Shown: positions 35,335 to 44,822, counted from the first letter of the stretch. The stretch is DNA of 64,000 nucleotides from Poriferisodalis sp965237655 (GCF_965237655.1 NZ_CBDEGB010000001.1:930001-994000); one strand, 5' to 3'. Notes: a model not told the origin generated them from the sequence alone. Made by a program: numbers and translations.

Positions 35335-37116
35335 TCAGCGGCGGATATCGGGTGCTCCAAGGCGGGCAGCGTCGGCGGTCTGGTCGTCGGGCCGGGTCTG
35401 GCTGTCGCGTTCGGCCTCGACCCGCGCCTGGTAGTGCCAGACCTCGCGCTCGATCGTCTCAGGCGACCAGCCGAGTTCTGCGCCCATCAATTCGGCCGTG
35501 TCCTGGGCTACGTCGACGCCGCGGTCCCACGACTCAACGGACAGCCGGGTACGCCGGGTCAGCACGTCGTCGAGGTGCAGGGCGCCCTCACTGCGGACGG
35601 CGTGGGTCACTTCGGCACGCAGGTAGAGGTGCCCCTGCGCCAGCGGCTCGCCCAGGTCTCCTTGAGCGGCGATCAACTCGAGCACCTCGTCGATCTGGTC
35701 GCCGTGACGGTCCAGCAGGTGAACGAGGGTGGCGCGGCTCAAGCCCGCACGAGCGGCAACCTCGTCATGGCGCCGACGGCGCTCCTCGTAACCCTTGGCG
35801 CCCACGAGTGGCGTGATCGTTGTCTTGGATCGGTGGGCGGCGGCGTCGCGCCGACGATGGGGGAGCTTCGGCGGCCTTCGGCCATGGGCCGCCTCGACCT
35901 CCGCGAGTGCGAGTTCGACCGTGTCCGCCGCCATGACCCGGTACGTCGTGTACTTGCCGCCGGCCACCGAGACCAGCCCCGGTACAACCCGGGCAACCAC
36001 GTGTTCGCGGCTCAGCTTGGCTGACAGCTCGTTTACCGAAGGGGTGTCGCCAGCCACCAGCGGCCGCAGGCCGGCATAGACGCCGCAGATGTCGTCGCGG
36101 GTGATCGGGTCGGACAGCACGCTGTTGACCCGCTCCAGCAGCAGCTCAATGTCGGCGCTGCTCGCTGCGGGATGGGCGTTGTCGAGATCCCAGTCGCTGT
36201 CGGTGGTGCCGATGATCCAGCGGTTTCCCCACGGAACGACGAACAGGACGCTGGGGGGTGTCGGCACGATGAGCCCGCAGTCGAGATCGATCCGTTCTGC
36301 GGGGACTAGTAGGTGAATGCCCTTCGATGCCCGGATGCGAGTCCGGGGCGCTGCGGCGTCCGTCGAGTCGCGCTCGGCGAGCTGCTCGATCTGGCTGGTC
36401 CATACGCCGGTGGCGTTGATGACGGCGTCGGCGTCCAGCTTGAAGGTGCGACCGGTTTCGCCGCAGTGCGCAATCACGCCCCGCACCGCGCCATCGGTGA
36501 CGAGCAGTTCCTGTACGCGGGTCGAGGTGAGGATGCGTGCGCCATGTTCTGCAGCGGTGCGAGCGATCGCAACCACAAGCCGAGCGTCATCGGTCTGGCC
36601 GTCCCAGTAGGTGATTCCCCCGCGCACGACTCCTGGATCGAGCGCTGGCGCGAGTCGCTGTGTGCGGCGGGCGCCGAGGTGCCGGTGGGATCCGATGCTG
36701 TGTTGCCTCCGACCGGCCATCGCGCTGTACAGCGCGATGCCCGCTCCAGTGCGCAGCCGTTCTCGCCAGCCCCGCCGTATCGGATACAGGAACTGAACCG
36801 GCCGGACCAAGTGGGGCGCCAGCCTGCCCAGCAGCAGCCGACGCTCGGTCAGCGATTCCTTGACGAGGCCGAATTCGAGTCGTTGCAGGTAGCGCAGGCC
36901 CCCGTGGATCAGCTTTGACGAACGGCTCGAGGTGCCCGACGCCAAGTCTCGCTGTTCGAGCAGCGCGACCGAGCGGCCGCGCAGCGCTAGGTCCAACGCG
37001 CAGCCGACGCCGGTGACACCGCCGCCGATGACCACGACATCGACGCGGCCGCCACCCACTTCGTCAAGCCAGGCCGCACGTTGTGTCGGTCCCAGCCTGG
37101 TGTTCGCTTCGCTCAC
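35335..37116 (-). CDS. glpD: FAD-dependent glycerol-3-phosphate dehydrogenase
   Basis: A 593-residue membrane-associated flavoprotein oxidising glycerol-3-phosphate to dihydroxyacetone phosphate. The FAD motif VVIGGGVTGVGCALDLALRG, SGTSSRSSKLIHGGLRYL, NATGVWTSQI and WIIGTTDSDWDLD are diagnostic. A GlpD C-terminal domain follows (residues about 420-560). Length is normal. It overlaps the class II aldolase gene by four bases, suggesting linked breakdown of glycerol- or sugar-phosphate-type substrates. Confidence 0.94.
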   Translation of the reverse strand: MSEANTRLGPTQRAAWLDEVGGGRVDVVVIGGGVTGVGCALDLALRGRSVALLEQRDLASGTSSRSSKLIHGGLRYLQRLEFGLVKESLTERRLLLGRLAPHLVRPVQFLYPIRRGWRERLRTGAGIALYSAMAGRRQHSIGSHRHLGARRTQRLAPALDPGVVRGGITYWDGQTDDARLVVAIARTAAEHGARILTSTRVQELLVTDGAVRGVIAHCGETGRTFKLDADAVINATGVWTSQIEQLAERDSTDAAAPRTRIRASKGIHLLVPAERIDLDCGLIVPTPPSVLFVVPWGNRWIIGTTDSDWDLDNAHPAASSADIELLLERVNSVLSDPITRDDICGVYAGLRPLVAGDTPSVNELSAKLSREHVVARVVPGLVSVAGGKYTTYRVMAADTVELALAEVEAAHGRRPPKLPHRRRDAAAHRSKTTITPLVGAKGYEERRRRHDEVAARAGLSRATLVHLLDRHGDQIDEVLELIAAQGDLGEPLAQGHLYLRAEVTHAVRSEGALHLDDVLTRRTRLSVESWDRGVDVAQDTAELMGAELGWSPETIEREVWHYQARVEAERDSQTRPDDQTADAARLGAPDIRR

Positions 37117-37892
37117 CGGCCGCTCGGGCCGCTGGCGAATTCGTGAGCCAGGTGTCGCCGGGTGGCCCAGCCGAACAGGATCCAGCCGAAATCGCCCTGC
37201 GTGAGGTCATCCTGGGCGGTGCGTGCCGCTTCGGCCGAGATCGGAATCCCGTTCGGGGCTTTCATCTGCACCTCGGCCACTCGCTCCATGAGTACGAACC
37301 AGCCGACGGCATCGGCCGGGCTGGCTCCGACCGTGAGCAGACCGTGGTTGGCCAGGATCGCGGCCCGGCAATCGCCCAGTGCGGCGGCGATGCGCTTGCC
37401 CCCGTCGGTGGAACGGACCTGCACTTCTCCGTCGTCGAACAGGGAGTGGTCCTCGAAGAAGCACGTCGCCTCTTGATTGGTCGGCTCGATCATCCGCCGC
37501 TCGGCCGAGAACGGCGTGCCCCACTGGGTGTGCGTGTGAGCCACAGCGCCGATGTCGGGACGGGCCTCATGGATTGGGTGATGAATGTTGTAGGCGCTGT
37601 TGTTGATCGGAGCGACACGGCCATCACGGTCGACGGCGGTGCCGTCGGGCGCCACTAACACCAGGTCATCCACGGTGGCCCATTCGAAGCTCACTCCGTA
37701 GCGAAGCAGCCACATGTGGTCGGAGCGCAACGGATCGCGACAGGTGATGTGGCCGTCACCCAATTCGCCCCAGCGCAGCGTTCCGAACAGGCGGTACGCC
37801 TGAGCCAAATCCTCAAGCAGCCGGGCGCGCTCGACGTGCGGATCGGCCTCGAACGGTTCAGCGGCATCCGCCGCAAGGTTGCGAGCATTCAC
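37113..37892 (-). CDS. class II aldolase/adducin family protein
   Basis: A 259-residue zinc-dependent aldolase-type protein. Metal ligands are visible in AVAHTHTQWGTPFSAE and ILANHGLLTVG, and the N-terminal GDGHITCRDP matches the family. Members cleave sugar phosphates or decarboxylate; the adducin-like branch often lacks defined substrates. It is the first gene of a glpD-linked transcript and divergent from the sugar transporter ATPase (101 bases between). Confidence 0.9.
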   Translation of the reverse strand: MNARNLAADAAEPFEADPHVERARLLEDLAQAYRLFGTLRWGELGDGHITCRDPLRSDHMWLLRYGVSFEWATVDDLVLVAPDGTAVDRDGRVAPINNSAYNIHHPIHEARPDIGAVAHTHTQWGTPFSAERRMIEPTNQEATCFFEDHSLFDDGEVQVRSTDGGKRIAAALGDCRAAILANHGLLTVGASPADAVGWFVLMERVAEVQMKAPNGIPISAEAARTAQDDLTQGDFGWILFGWATRRHLAHEFASGPSGR

Positions 37893-37993
37893 TGCGTGGA
37901 TTCTGCCACGGCCGCGATTCGACAGGCAACTCCCGTTGGGGATGCGAAGTAATCTCGACCAACTGGGCCGCAGTGCCCCGAGATGGGGGTCTC

Positions 37994-39154
37994 ATGGCAA
38001 CCGTCACGCTCGACCGGTTGACAAAGAAGTACCCGAACGGTTTCGTCGCGGTAACCGAGCTGAACATTGACATCGCGGACAGCGAGTTCCTGGTGCTGGT
38101 GGGGCCATCAGGGTGCGGCAAATCGACGGCGCTGCGCATGGTGGCCGGTCTTGAGGAGATCAGCGACGGAGACCTTCTGATCGACGGCGATCGCATGAAC
38201 GAGGTGGAGCCCAAGGATCGCAACATCGCGATGGTCTTCCAGAGCTATGCGCTGTACCCACACCTCAACGTGGCCCGCAACATCGGATTCCCACTCAAGC
38301 TGGCAGGCGTCCCGAAGCAAGAGGCAGAAGCGAAGGTTCTCGAAGCGGCGCGCCTGCTCGAACTCGAGCCGCTGCTGGCCAGCAAGCCGGCGCAGCTGTC
38401 CGGCGGTCAGCGCCAGCGTGTCGCTATGGGTCGGGCCATCGTGCGCGATCCCGCCGTGTTCCTGATGGACGAGCCGTTGTCGAACCTCGACGCCAAGCTG
38501 CGCGTCCAGATGCGAGCCGAGATCACCGGGCTCCAGCATCGGCTCGGCGCCACCACCATCTACGTCACCCACGACCAGGTCGAGGCGATGACAATGGGGG
38601 ACCGCGTGGCAGTCCTGCGGGACGGACTGCTCCAGCAAGTGGCCGCGCCGACAGATCTCTACGAGCAACCCGACAACTTGTTCGTTGCCGGCTTCATCGG
38701 CGCGCCGGCAATGAACCTGCGCATGGCGCGCCTGTCGAGCGGAAACGACGGCTGGCAGCTGCAACTGGGGTCACAGGCGCTGGGCCTCGCTGAATCTGTG
38801 TTCGACACACACCCCGCGCTTCGGGGTTACGACGGCGTAGAGGTCGTGGTGGGCATCCGGCCCGAGGCCATCGAAGACGCATCCGTGGGGGGCGATGACG
38901 GACGTTCTCGCCTGAGGGCGGTCGTGTCGCTCACCGAAGCGCTCGGTTCGGACTTGCTGCTGCACTTCCCGCTCGATGCGCCTTCGGTGGAGGCAGGGGA
39001 TCCAGACACGCTCGAAGGCATCGACGACCGGATGGTGATCGCACGAGTGAGCCCGCGCAGCAGCGCGCGCCCCGGCACGACAGTCGAGCTCAGCGTCGAC
39101 ACCGAGAACCTGCACTTCTTCGACCCGCAGACCGAGCTGACCATTCGCGCCTGA
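37994..39154 (+). CDS. carbohydrate ABC transporter ATPase, MalK/UgpC/MsmK-like
   Basis: A 386-residue ATPase: Walker A GPSGCGKST, Q-loop VFQSYALYPHL, signature LSGGQRQRVAMGRA, Walker B VFLMDEPLSNLDAKLR and the H-loop VTHDQVEAM. The C-terminal regulatory TOBE/MalK domain (residues about 235-386) is present, with VVVGIRPEAIE. These ATPases often serve several sugar importers; the permeases at 43.9-46.4 kb lack their own ATPase and are the obvious partners. The ATG at 37994 is the family start. Confidence 0.93.
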   Translation: MATVTLDRLTKKYPNGFVAVTELNIDIADSEFLVLVGPSGCGKSTALRMVAGLEEISDGDLLIDGDRMNEVEPKDRNIAMVFQSYALYPHLNVARNIGFPLKLAGVPKQEAEAKVLEAARLLELEPLLASKPAQLSGGQRQRVAMGRAIVRDPAVFLMDEPLSNLDAKLRVQMRAEITGLQHRLGATTIYVTHDQVEAMTMGDRVAVLRDGLLQQVAAPTDLYEQPDNLFVAGFIGAPAMNLRMARLSSGNDGWQLQLGSQALGLAESVFDTHPALRGYDGVEVVVGIRPEAIEDASVGGDDGRSRLRAVVSLTEALGSDLLLHFPLDAPSVEAGDPDTLEGIDDRMVIARVSPRSSARPGTTVELSVDTENLHFFDPQTELTIRA

Positions 39155-39317
39155 AAGACCGCGCCGATGGGTCACGGCTCGGGAAACGCCGGTCACGCTT
39201 TCTCGGTGCAGAAATGCCGCCACAGACGGCAATTTTGCGCAAAGAAGGCGTGATCGGTGTCGTGACGCCTCCAGTCCTTCGATGTCTGCTCCGAGCCCAC
39301 GGTTGTCGTCGCCTCAG

Positions 39318-40529
39318 TCACCGGTCGTGCAGCTCGGAGACCCCGCTTGTCCCCATGCCGGGCAGTGATCGCTGTGCAAGTGTCACGTAGGGATCGTCGT
39401 CCGATCTCGGCGGCCGGCTCGACCGCACATCGCGCCACGACTCGCGCAGTTCAGGAGAGCCGTGATAGGTACGGCCCCGCCCTGCACCGGCAGCATCAAG
39501 CACGCCAGCGTCGACAAGGGCCTTCAGATCTCGGCTGGCGGTGAGATCCGAGATGGGGTCACCGTCGGTCATCTCGACGAGCCGGGCGTAGATCGACCGT
39601 CGGAGTCTGCGGCCGCGAGCGGCGTCGGCGAGGGCACCGATCGCCCGAGACGGCAGCTTTCGCCTGGCGACGAGTTGGGAGAGGTTGTCGTAGAGCTGCT
39701 CAGTCTCGTGAACGCGCCGTTGCAGCGTGCACGCTTGGCGATAGTGCGCTCGCAACATGAAGCGGGTCCACGGCCTTGCCGAATTCGCCGGGCGCCAGCT
39801 TCCTTGCCCCACCTCGGCGAGCACCGCGTAGTAGTCGGCGGTATTTCGCCCGAGGTACTCCTCGACTGATGAGAACTCCGGCGAGACGATGCCTTCGGCC
39901 GAAAGAACCATCGTCTGCAGCACCCGGGCCATGCGCCCGTTTCCATCCCGGAAAGGGTGGATCATCACCAAGTTGAGGTGGGCCATCGCCGCACGCAACA
40001 TGACCGGCACCGAACCGCTGCTCTGCAGCGACTCCACGAGTTCCGCCATCAGATCGCCGACGAGATGTGCGTCGGGTGCTTCGTAGACGCGAGTCGCGGT
40101 CTCGTCTTCCACCCATACGTCCCCGGTGCGGTAGTGGCCGGGCCGGATCCGCAGCTCATGCTTGGTCATCATGAAGTGGAGCGACTTCAGCAGCGACTCA
40201 TCGACCTCGACTCGGTCTTCTGCCAGTGAGAGCACATACGTCATGGCGTCGCGGTAGCCGGTGAGTGCCAAGCGGGTCTGTTCAGCAGTAGCGACGGGTT
40301 CTTCGTTCTCGATGGCGTCGAGAACGTCGTCGAGAGACGCCCGGTAACCCTCGATCCAATTGGAGCCTCGCACAGCTCGCGCGAAACTCATTCGCCGCAG
40401 GTGTCCCGCCCACCGTCGGGGTCGGTGAACGACATAGTGCGATAGCTCACGGCGAAACCGCTCGATCTCCTTGATGACCATCAGATCGGCATCGTCCGGC
40501 TCTGGCGTGACGAATACACCGGCTGACAT
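39318..40529 (-). CDS. Fic family protein
   Basis: A 403-residue Fic protein, the third in this window. The inhibitory helix RGSNWIEGY and the catalytic motif HPFRDGNGRMAR are both complete. The C-terminal part (about residues 310-365) is a winged helix: YARLVEMTDGDPISDLTASR, then DLKALVDAGVLD. The start at 40529 (MSAGVFVTPEP) is chosen over 40565 because the latter lies inside a perfect palindrome. Likely a self-inhibited AMP-transferase that binds its own operator. Confidence 0.9.
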   Translation of the reverse strand: MSAGVFVTPEPDDADLMVIKEIERFRRELSHYVVHRPRRWAGHLRRMSFARAVRGSNWIEGYRASLDDVLDAIENEEPVATAEQTRLALTGYRDAMTYVLSLAEDRVEVDESLLKSLHFMMTKHELRIRPGHYRTGDVWVEDETATRVYEAPDAHLVGDLMAELVESLQSSGSVPVMLRAAMAHLNLVMIHPFRDGNGRMARVLQTMVLSAEGIVSPEFSSVEEYLGRNTADYYAVLAEVGQGSWRPANSARPWTRFMLRAHYRQACTLQRRVHETEQLYDNLSQLVARRKLPSRAIGALADAARGRRLRRSIYARLVEMTDGDPISDLTASRDLKALVDAGVLDAAGAGRGRTYHGSPELRESWRDVRSSRPPRSDDDPYVTLAQRSLPGMGTSGVSELHDR

Positions 40530-40551
40530 GAGATTGAAGCTATCAGATATC

Positions 40552-40568
40552 GATATGTAATACATATC
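40552..40568. promoter_or_regulatory. perfect 17-base palindrome upstream of Fic gene, probable operator
   Basis: GATATGTA (40552-40559) and TACATATC (40561-40568) are perfect 8-base arms around a single base, ending 22 bases from the Fic start. A further GATATC (40546-40551) lies beside it. The AT-rich content contrasts with the surroundings. Its right end reaches the stop codon region of the preceding monooxygenase gene. The wHTH of the Fic protein is the likely ligand. Confidence 0.65.
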
Positions 40569-41643
40569 ATCGTGTCATTAGAGGGCCGTGGGGCATCGTT
40601 TCGAGGACGAGGCGGCCGAAGAGGTCGCACTCGGCGATGTGCGGGTAGCCGGACAAGATAAAGGCGTCGATGCCGACATCGGAGTAGGCGCCGAGCTTCG
40701 CAGCGACCTGGTCGGGGTCGCCGACGATGGCAGCGCCGGCTCCGCTGCGTGCCCGCCCGATGCCTGTCCAGAGCCCCTCTTCTGCGAAGCCCTCGCGGTC
40801 GGCGCTTTCGCGTAGCTGTGCCTGTCGCTGGACCCCGACCGAGGCGGAATCGAGAGCCCGTGACCGGATCGCCGCCCCTGTGTCGTCGTCGAGCTGGCTC
40901 ACCAGCCGCTTGGTGGCGTCGACAGCCTCAGCGGTGGTGGGACGCACAATCACGTGCGATCGCAGGCCGAACTGCAGCTCGCGCCCGACCGCTGCCGCTC
41001 GGTCGCGCATCTCGTTGACCGTCGCGGCGACACCCTCCACGGTGTCGGGCCAGGTCAGAAAGACGTCCGCTGCGACTGCGGCTGTTTGCTTGGCGTCTTC
41101 GGAGAAACCGCCAAAATAGAACGGCGGGCAGCGTCCGCTCACCGTGCCGATGCGGGGCGGATCGAGCTGGACCGAGACGAACTCGCCGTCGAAGTCGATC
41201 GGCTGGCCGTCGAGCAGGGTGCGCAGCACCGTCATGTACTCGCGGGTGCGCTGGTAGCGAGGCGCTGATGGCAGCGGGGCGCCGGGCAGGTCGCTGGAGA
41301 TGATGTTGATGGTCAGCCGGCCGCCGGACATCTGGTCGATGGTGGCGAGCTGGCGGGCCAGCTGGGGTGGCCACAGCTCGCCCATCCGGACCGCCAGCAG
41401 CAGGTTGATCCGGCTCGTCCGCGTGGCGATGCCCGCGCCGAACGCACTGGCGTCGATGCCGAGCGCGTAGCCCGACGGCAGCAAGACATTGTCGAAGCCG
41501 TTGCGTTCGGCTGCTTGGACGATGTCCGCGCAGTGCTCCCACGAGCTCGCCAGCGCGGGGTCCGGCGCGCCCAGAAACTCGTAGTCGTCGTCGCAGAGCG
41601 CCGAGAACCACGCAACCTCGGGCAGCGGCCGGTCACTGGTCAT
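40567..41643 (-). CDS. LLM-class flavin-dependent monooxygenase, SsuD-like
   Basis: A 358-residue luciferase-like TIM-barrel protein. Motifs match alkanesulfonate monooxygenases: VLLPSGYALGIDASAFG, LLLAVRMGELWPPQLARQLA, RLTINIISSDLPGAPLPSAP and PPFYFGGFSEDAKQTAA. It probably uses FMNH2 to cleave a C-S or related bond. The ATG at 41643 overlaps the upstream dehydrogenase stop (ATGA). It is the last gene of the sugar region, an unusual association. Confidence 0.9.
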   Translation of the reverse strand: MTSDRPLPEVAWFSALCDDDYEFLGAPDPALASSWEHCADIVQAAERNGFDNVLLPSGYALGIDASAFGAGIATRTSRINLLLAVRMGELWPPQLARQLATIDQMSGGRLTINIISSDLPGAPLPSAPRYQRTREYMTVLRTLLDGQPIDFDGEFVSVQLDPPRIGTVSGRCPPFYFGGFSEDAKQTAAVAADVFLTWPDTVEGVAATVNEMRDRAAAVGRELQFGLRSHVIVRPTTAEAVDATKRLVSQLDDDTGAAIRSRALDSASVGVQRQAQLRESADREGFAEEGLWTGIGRARSGAGAAIVGDPDQVAAKLGAYSDVGIDAFILSGYPHIAECDLFGRLVLETMPHGPLMTR

Positions 41644-42758
41644 GTCGCCACCGCACCGTTCAGCACCTCGTCCAGCATGATCGGCCGACCCTCGTCGATG
41701 GAGCGATGGGCGGCGTGACCGATGGCGACCGACCACAGTCCGTCGTCCAACGTGCTCTCGGCTGGAGTTCCGCCGATCACGGCGTCCCGAAACCGCTCCA
41801 GCTCGATGAACGACGAGCCGTGGTGATGTCCTTCGAGTGGTGCCGTCGACGTCACTTCGCGCTCTTCGACGTTGCCGATCCAATCCCGTCCGCGCACGCC
41901 GACGCGCAGCACCGACGAGGGCACGAGCGCTTCGAGCTTCCCGTCGTCCCCGACGACGGAGATCTCCTCCTGGTTCCGGGTGGCGTCGGCGAACATGCAC
42001 AGATCGAGCAGGGCCCGGGTGCCTGAGGCGAAGTCCACGATCACGAACGCGTTGTCCAAGATGTCGGGCACCTCGCCGCCGTAGCTCTCGTCGAGATGGT
42101 TGAGATCCTGGCCGCCGGAGGCGAGCACGCGCACCGGGTCGCTGCGGACGATCAGCCGCATGAGGTCGAAGAAGTGGCAGCACTTCTCCACCAGCGTTCC
42201 GCCCGTGTTGCGGTTGAACCGGTTCCAGTCTCGCACCTTCGGCTGGAACGGAAACCGGTGCTCGCGGATCGCGACCATGCGGACGCTGCCGACGGTGCCA
42301 GCGTGGGTCTCACGGATGAGTTCGGCGACTGGTGCGATGTAGCGGTATTCCAGGCCCACCCAGACCAGCGGAGGAGTGGTCAGCCTCCCGACGCCGTCGA
42401 TGATCTTTCGGCAGTCCGCGAGTGTGGTGGCGAGCGGTTTTTCCACCAGCTGCGGCAGTCCTGTGGCCGCGACATCCAGCATGATGTCGGTGTGCAGGTG
42501 GTTCGGAGTCGCCACCACCACCGCATCGCACGCACCAGAATCCAGCAACTCCCGGTGGTCGGCGAATCGCAGCACGCCGGCGCCGGCGCCGAGCAGTTGC
42601 TGGGCGGCATCGAGCGACGGCGTCCAGTTGTCGCACAGCGCGGAGACCTCGGCCCCGTCCAGCGCCATGACGTTGGCAATGTGTTCGCGCCCCATCATTC
42701 CGGTTCCGATGACGCCGAATCGCAGCGGTCGGCTCGATGCAGCCACGCTGGCACTCAC
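41640..42758 (-). CDS. Gfo/Idh/MocA family oxidoreductase
   Basis: A 372-residue NAD(P)-dependent sugar or inositol dehydrogenase-like protein. The Rossmann motif FGVIGTGMMGREH, VVVATPNHLHTD, the EKP catalytic motif (QLVEKPLATTL) and the GGTLVEKCCHFFDLMR segment are present. A GTG start at 42758 overlaps the aldo/keto reductase stop (GTGA). Location between an aldo/keto reductase and SsuD-like enzyme suggests processing of an imported sugar derivative. Confidence 0.9.
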   Translation of the reverse strand: MSASVAASSRPLRFGVIGTGMMGREHIANVMALDGAEVSALCDNWTPSLDAAQQLLGAGAGVLRFADHRELLDSGACDAVVVATPNHLHTDIMLDVAATGLPQLVEKPLATTLADCRKIIDGVGRLTTPPLVWVGLEYRYIAPVAELIRETHAGTVGSVRMVAIREHRFPFQPKVRDWNRFNRNTGGTLVEKCCHFFDLMRLIVRSDPVRVLASGGQDLNHLDESYGGEVPDILDNAFVIVDFASGTRALLDLCMFADATRNQEEISVVGDDGKLEALVPSSVLRVGVRGRDWIGNVEEREVTSTAPLEGHHHGSSFIELERFRDAVIGGTPAESTLDDGLWSVAIGHAAHRSIDEGRPIMLDEVLNGAVAT

Positions 42759-43756
42759 GGCAAGGGCACTCCCTCGGACGCCTCGACGACGTCGTAGACG
42801 TCGTTGCGGTCGAGATGGACTCTGAGGGAAGCCTGTGCCGCTGCCAGTCGGTCGATGCGTTGCGTGCCCACAATCGCGACCGGTGCAGACGGATGTGCCA
42901 GGACGAAGGCCAGACACACCGCAGCGCGATCGACGCCCTCGCGCTCTGCGAATCGGTCGAGCGTTTCCAGCAGCTCCGGCCGCACACCCTCACCCTCGCC
43001 TTCGCCCTCGGAAGGGAGTCGCCGGCCTGCGAGCGGGCTCTGTCGCATGAGTCGCCCGCCTGCCAGCGGGCTCTGTCGCATGAGTCGCCCGCCTGCCAGC
43101 GGGCTCCATGCCAGTGGCACCATCGAGGTCTCGGCGCAGAGGTCGAGCGTGCCGTCGCGCATCGGATCGAGGCAGGCCGCCGAGAACTCGGGCTGGGTCG
43201 AGACGAGCGGATGGTCAAGGTGTGCCGCGAGCGCACGGGTCTGGGCTGGCGTGTAGTTCGACACGCCGACTGCGCCTACCTTGCCGCTCGCGATCAGCCC
43301 GTCCAGCGTGTCGGCAAGTTCGGCGGGGTGCGTGAACATGTCGGGCCGGTGGATTTGGTACAGATCGATCCGATCGGTTCGCAGGCGCTGCAGCGATGCG
43401 TCGCACGCCTCCCGCAGTGCCGCTGCGCCGGAGTCGTACGGGAGCGGCGGCACGATGCCCCCCTTTGTGGCGAGGACCATCTGCTCCCGCAGCTCGGGCC
43501 GGGCGTCGAGCACGGCGCCGAGGTTGGCCTCGCACGAACCGAAGCCAGTGCCTCCCCAGTCCAGGCCATAGACATCGGCGAGATCCACGAGGTTCATGCC
43601 CGAGTCCAGACCGGCTTCGACGAGCGCCGCATTGGCGCCGACATCGCTGCCGGTGAACCGCCACAGTCCCAGCGCGAGCGGTCCGACATCAGGTCCGTTG
43701 GGCCCGAGGCGCCTCGGCGTAGTCCGCACGAGCCCCGCCCGTGCATCGGAGTTCAT
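42755..43756 (-). CDS. aldo/keto reductase with internal tandem repeat
   Basis: A 333-residue aldo/keto reductase. The catalytic tetrad is visible as Asp and Tyr (NLVDLADVYGLDWGG), Lys (MVLATKGG) and His (DLYQIHRPDM). In the loop after VPLAWSPLAGGRL the 11-residue unit SPLAGGRLMRQ is repeated, then a GEGEGEG run. The repeat lengthens a loop beside the cofactor site, probably through replication slippage. The gene sits directly downstream of the sugar permeases, 112 bases away. Confidence 0.9.
   Translation of the reverse strand: MNSDARAGLVRTTPRRLGPNGPDVGPLALGLWRFTGSDVGANAALVEAGLDSGMNLVDLADVYGLDWGGTGFGSCEANLGAVLDARPELREQMVLATKGGIVPPLPYDSGAAALREACDASLQRLRTDRIDLYQIHRPDMFTHPAELADTLDGLIASGKVGAVGVSNYTPAQTRALAAHLDHPLVSTQPEFSAACLDPMRDGTLDLCAETSMVPLAWSPLAGGRLMRQSPLAGGRLMRQSPLAGRRLPSEGEGEGEGVRPELLETLDRFAEREGVDRAAVCLAFVLAHPSAPVAIVGTQRIDRLAAAQASLRVHLDRNDVYDVVEASEGVPLP
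43021..43107. repeat. 33-base in-frame tandem repeat inside the aldo/keto reductase gene
   Basis: Two exact 33-base copies (43032-43064 and 43065-43097) are flanked by a degenerate partial copy (43021-43031) and a 10-base partial copy (43098-43107). The unit is a multiple of three and encodes SPLAGGRLMRQ. An Glu-Gly-coding simple repeat lies just to the left. Exact identity at DNA level implies a recent expansion. Confidence 0.9.
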
Positions 43757-43868
43757 CTTTCGTTCCTCTGCTCTGTCGTCGGTCGGATCGGGGCGCAGTC
43801 TGCCGGACCGATCCCGACTGCGTGCGCTGAACTCTCGTCGCGTCGTTGGAGGAAGGCCGTGGCGCAGC

Positions 43869-44822
43869 TCAGGACTTCACCGAACCTGCCAGCAGACCCC
43901 GCACGAAGAACCGTTGCAGGCCGAAGAACACCAGCAACGGCACTCCTGCTTGGATGAACGCGCCGGCAGACAGCACATGCTCCCGCAGCCCGAATTCACC
44001 GGCCAGCGAAGCGATGCGGATGGTTGCGGGCCACGCCTCCCCGTTGGCTCCGATCATCGTGATGGCCACCAGGTAGTCGTTCCAGGTCCACAGGAATTGG
44101 AAGATGGTGAACGCCGCCAGCGCGGGCACCGACAGCGGCACCACGAGCCGCCAGAAGATCGTGACGTGTCCGGCGCCGTCGATGCGCGCTGCTTCGAACA
44201 GCTCGCCGGGCAGCGACGAGATGTAGTTGTGCAGTAGGAACACGGCGAATGGCATGGCGAACGCGGTGTGGGTGAGCCAGACGGCCGCGGCAGTGCCGGC
44301 AAGATCGAGATCGGGCAGCAATGTGAGTACGAACTCCGTACCTGGCAGGGTCCAGTGCGCGCCGCCCGCGTACAGCTGCAGCAGCGGAAGCAGCGCAACT
44401 TGGTTCGGCAGCGCCAGCAGCGAAACGAAGCCGATGAACAGCCATTCGCGGCCCTTGAACGGGATCCAGGCGAAGGCATAGGCCGCCATCGCTGCGATCG
44501 CCACCGGGATCACCGTGGCCGGAATGGCGATTGCGAACGAGTTCACCAACGCCCGCGCGAGCCCGCCTGTCTGATCGGTGCCCAGCACTTCGGTGTAGTT
44601 GGCGAACGTCCAGCCGCCCTCGGTGAACGACACCCACCATCCGCTCCCTCGCTGCGCGTCACGGGTGCGGAACGAATTCAGCAGCAGGCTGCCGGCGGGG
44701 ACGCTCCACGCGATGACGAGCACAAACAGCAGCCACGACGGGATGCGGCGCAACATGCCGTAGACGAGCTTGCCGGCGCGATCCACCGGCCCGGTGCTGT
44801 GCTCGGGGGTCGTGACGCTCAT
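43869..44822 (-). CDS. carbohydrate ABC transporter permease, MalG-like
   Basis: A 317-residue inner-membrane permease with about six helices. The EAA loop reads LPGELFEAARIDGAGHVTIF, and VPALAAFTIFQFLWTWNDYL is typical of MalG-type subunits. The start at 44822 overlaps the MalF-like gene's stop (ATGA). An open frame runs on past its start through the MalF-like gene, but that longer version has no similarity upstream of 44822. It works with the MalF-like permease and binding protein. Confidence 0.93.
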   Translation of the reverse strand: MSVTTPEHSTGPVDRAGKLVYGMLRRIPSWLLFVLVIAWSVPAGSLLLNSFRTRDAQRGSGWWVSFTEGGWTFANYTEVLGTDQTGGLARALVNSFAIAIPATVIPVAIAAMAAYAFAWIPFKGREWLFIGFVSLLALPNQVALLPLLQLYAGGAHWTLPGTEFVLTLLPDLDLAGTAAAVWLTHTAFAMPFAVFLLHNYISSLPGELFEAARIDGAGHVTIFWRLVVPLSVPALAAFTIFQFLWTWNDYLVAITMIGANGEAWPATIRIASLAGEFGLREHVLSAGAFIQAGVPLLVFFGLQRFFVRGLLAGSVKS

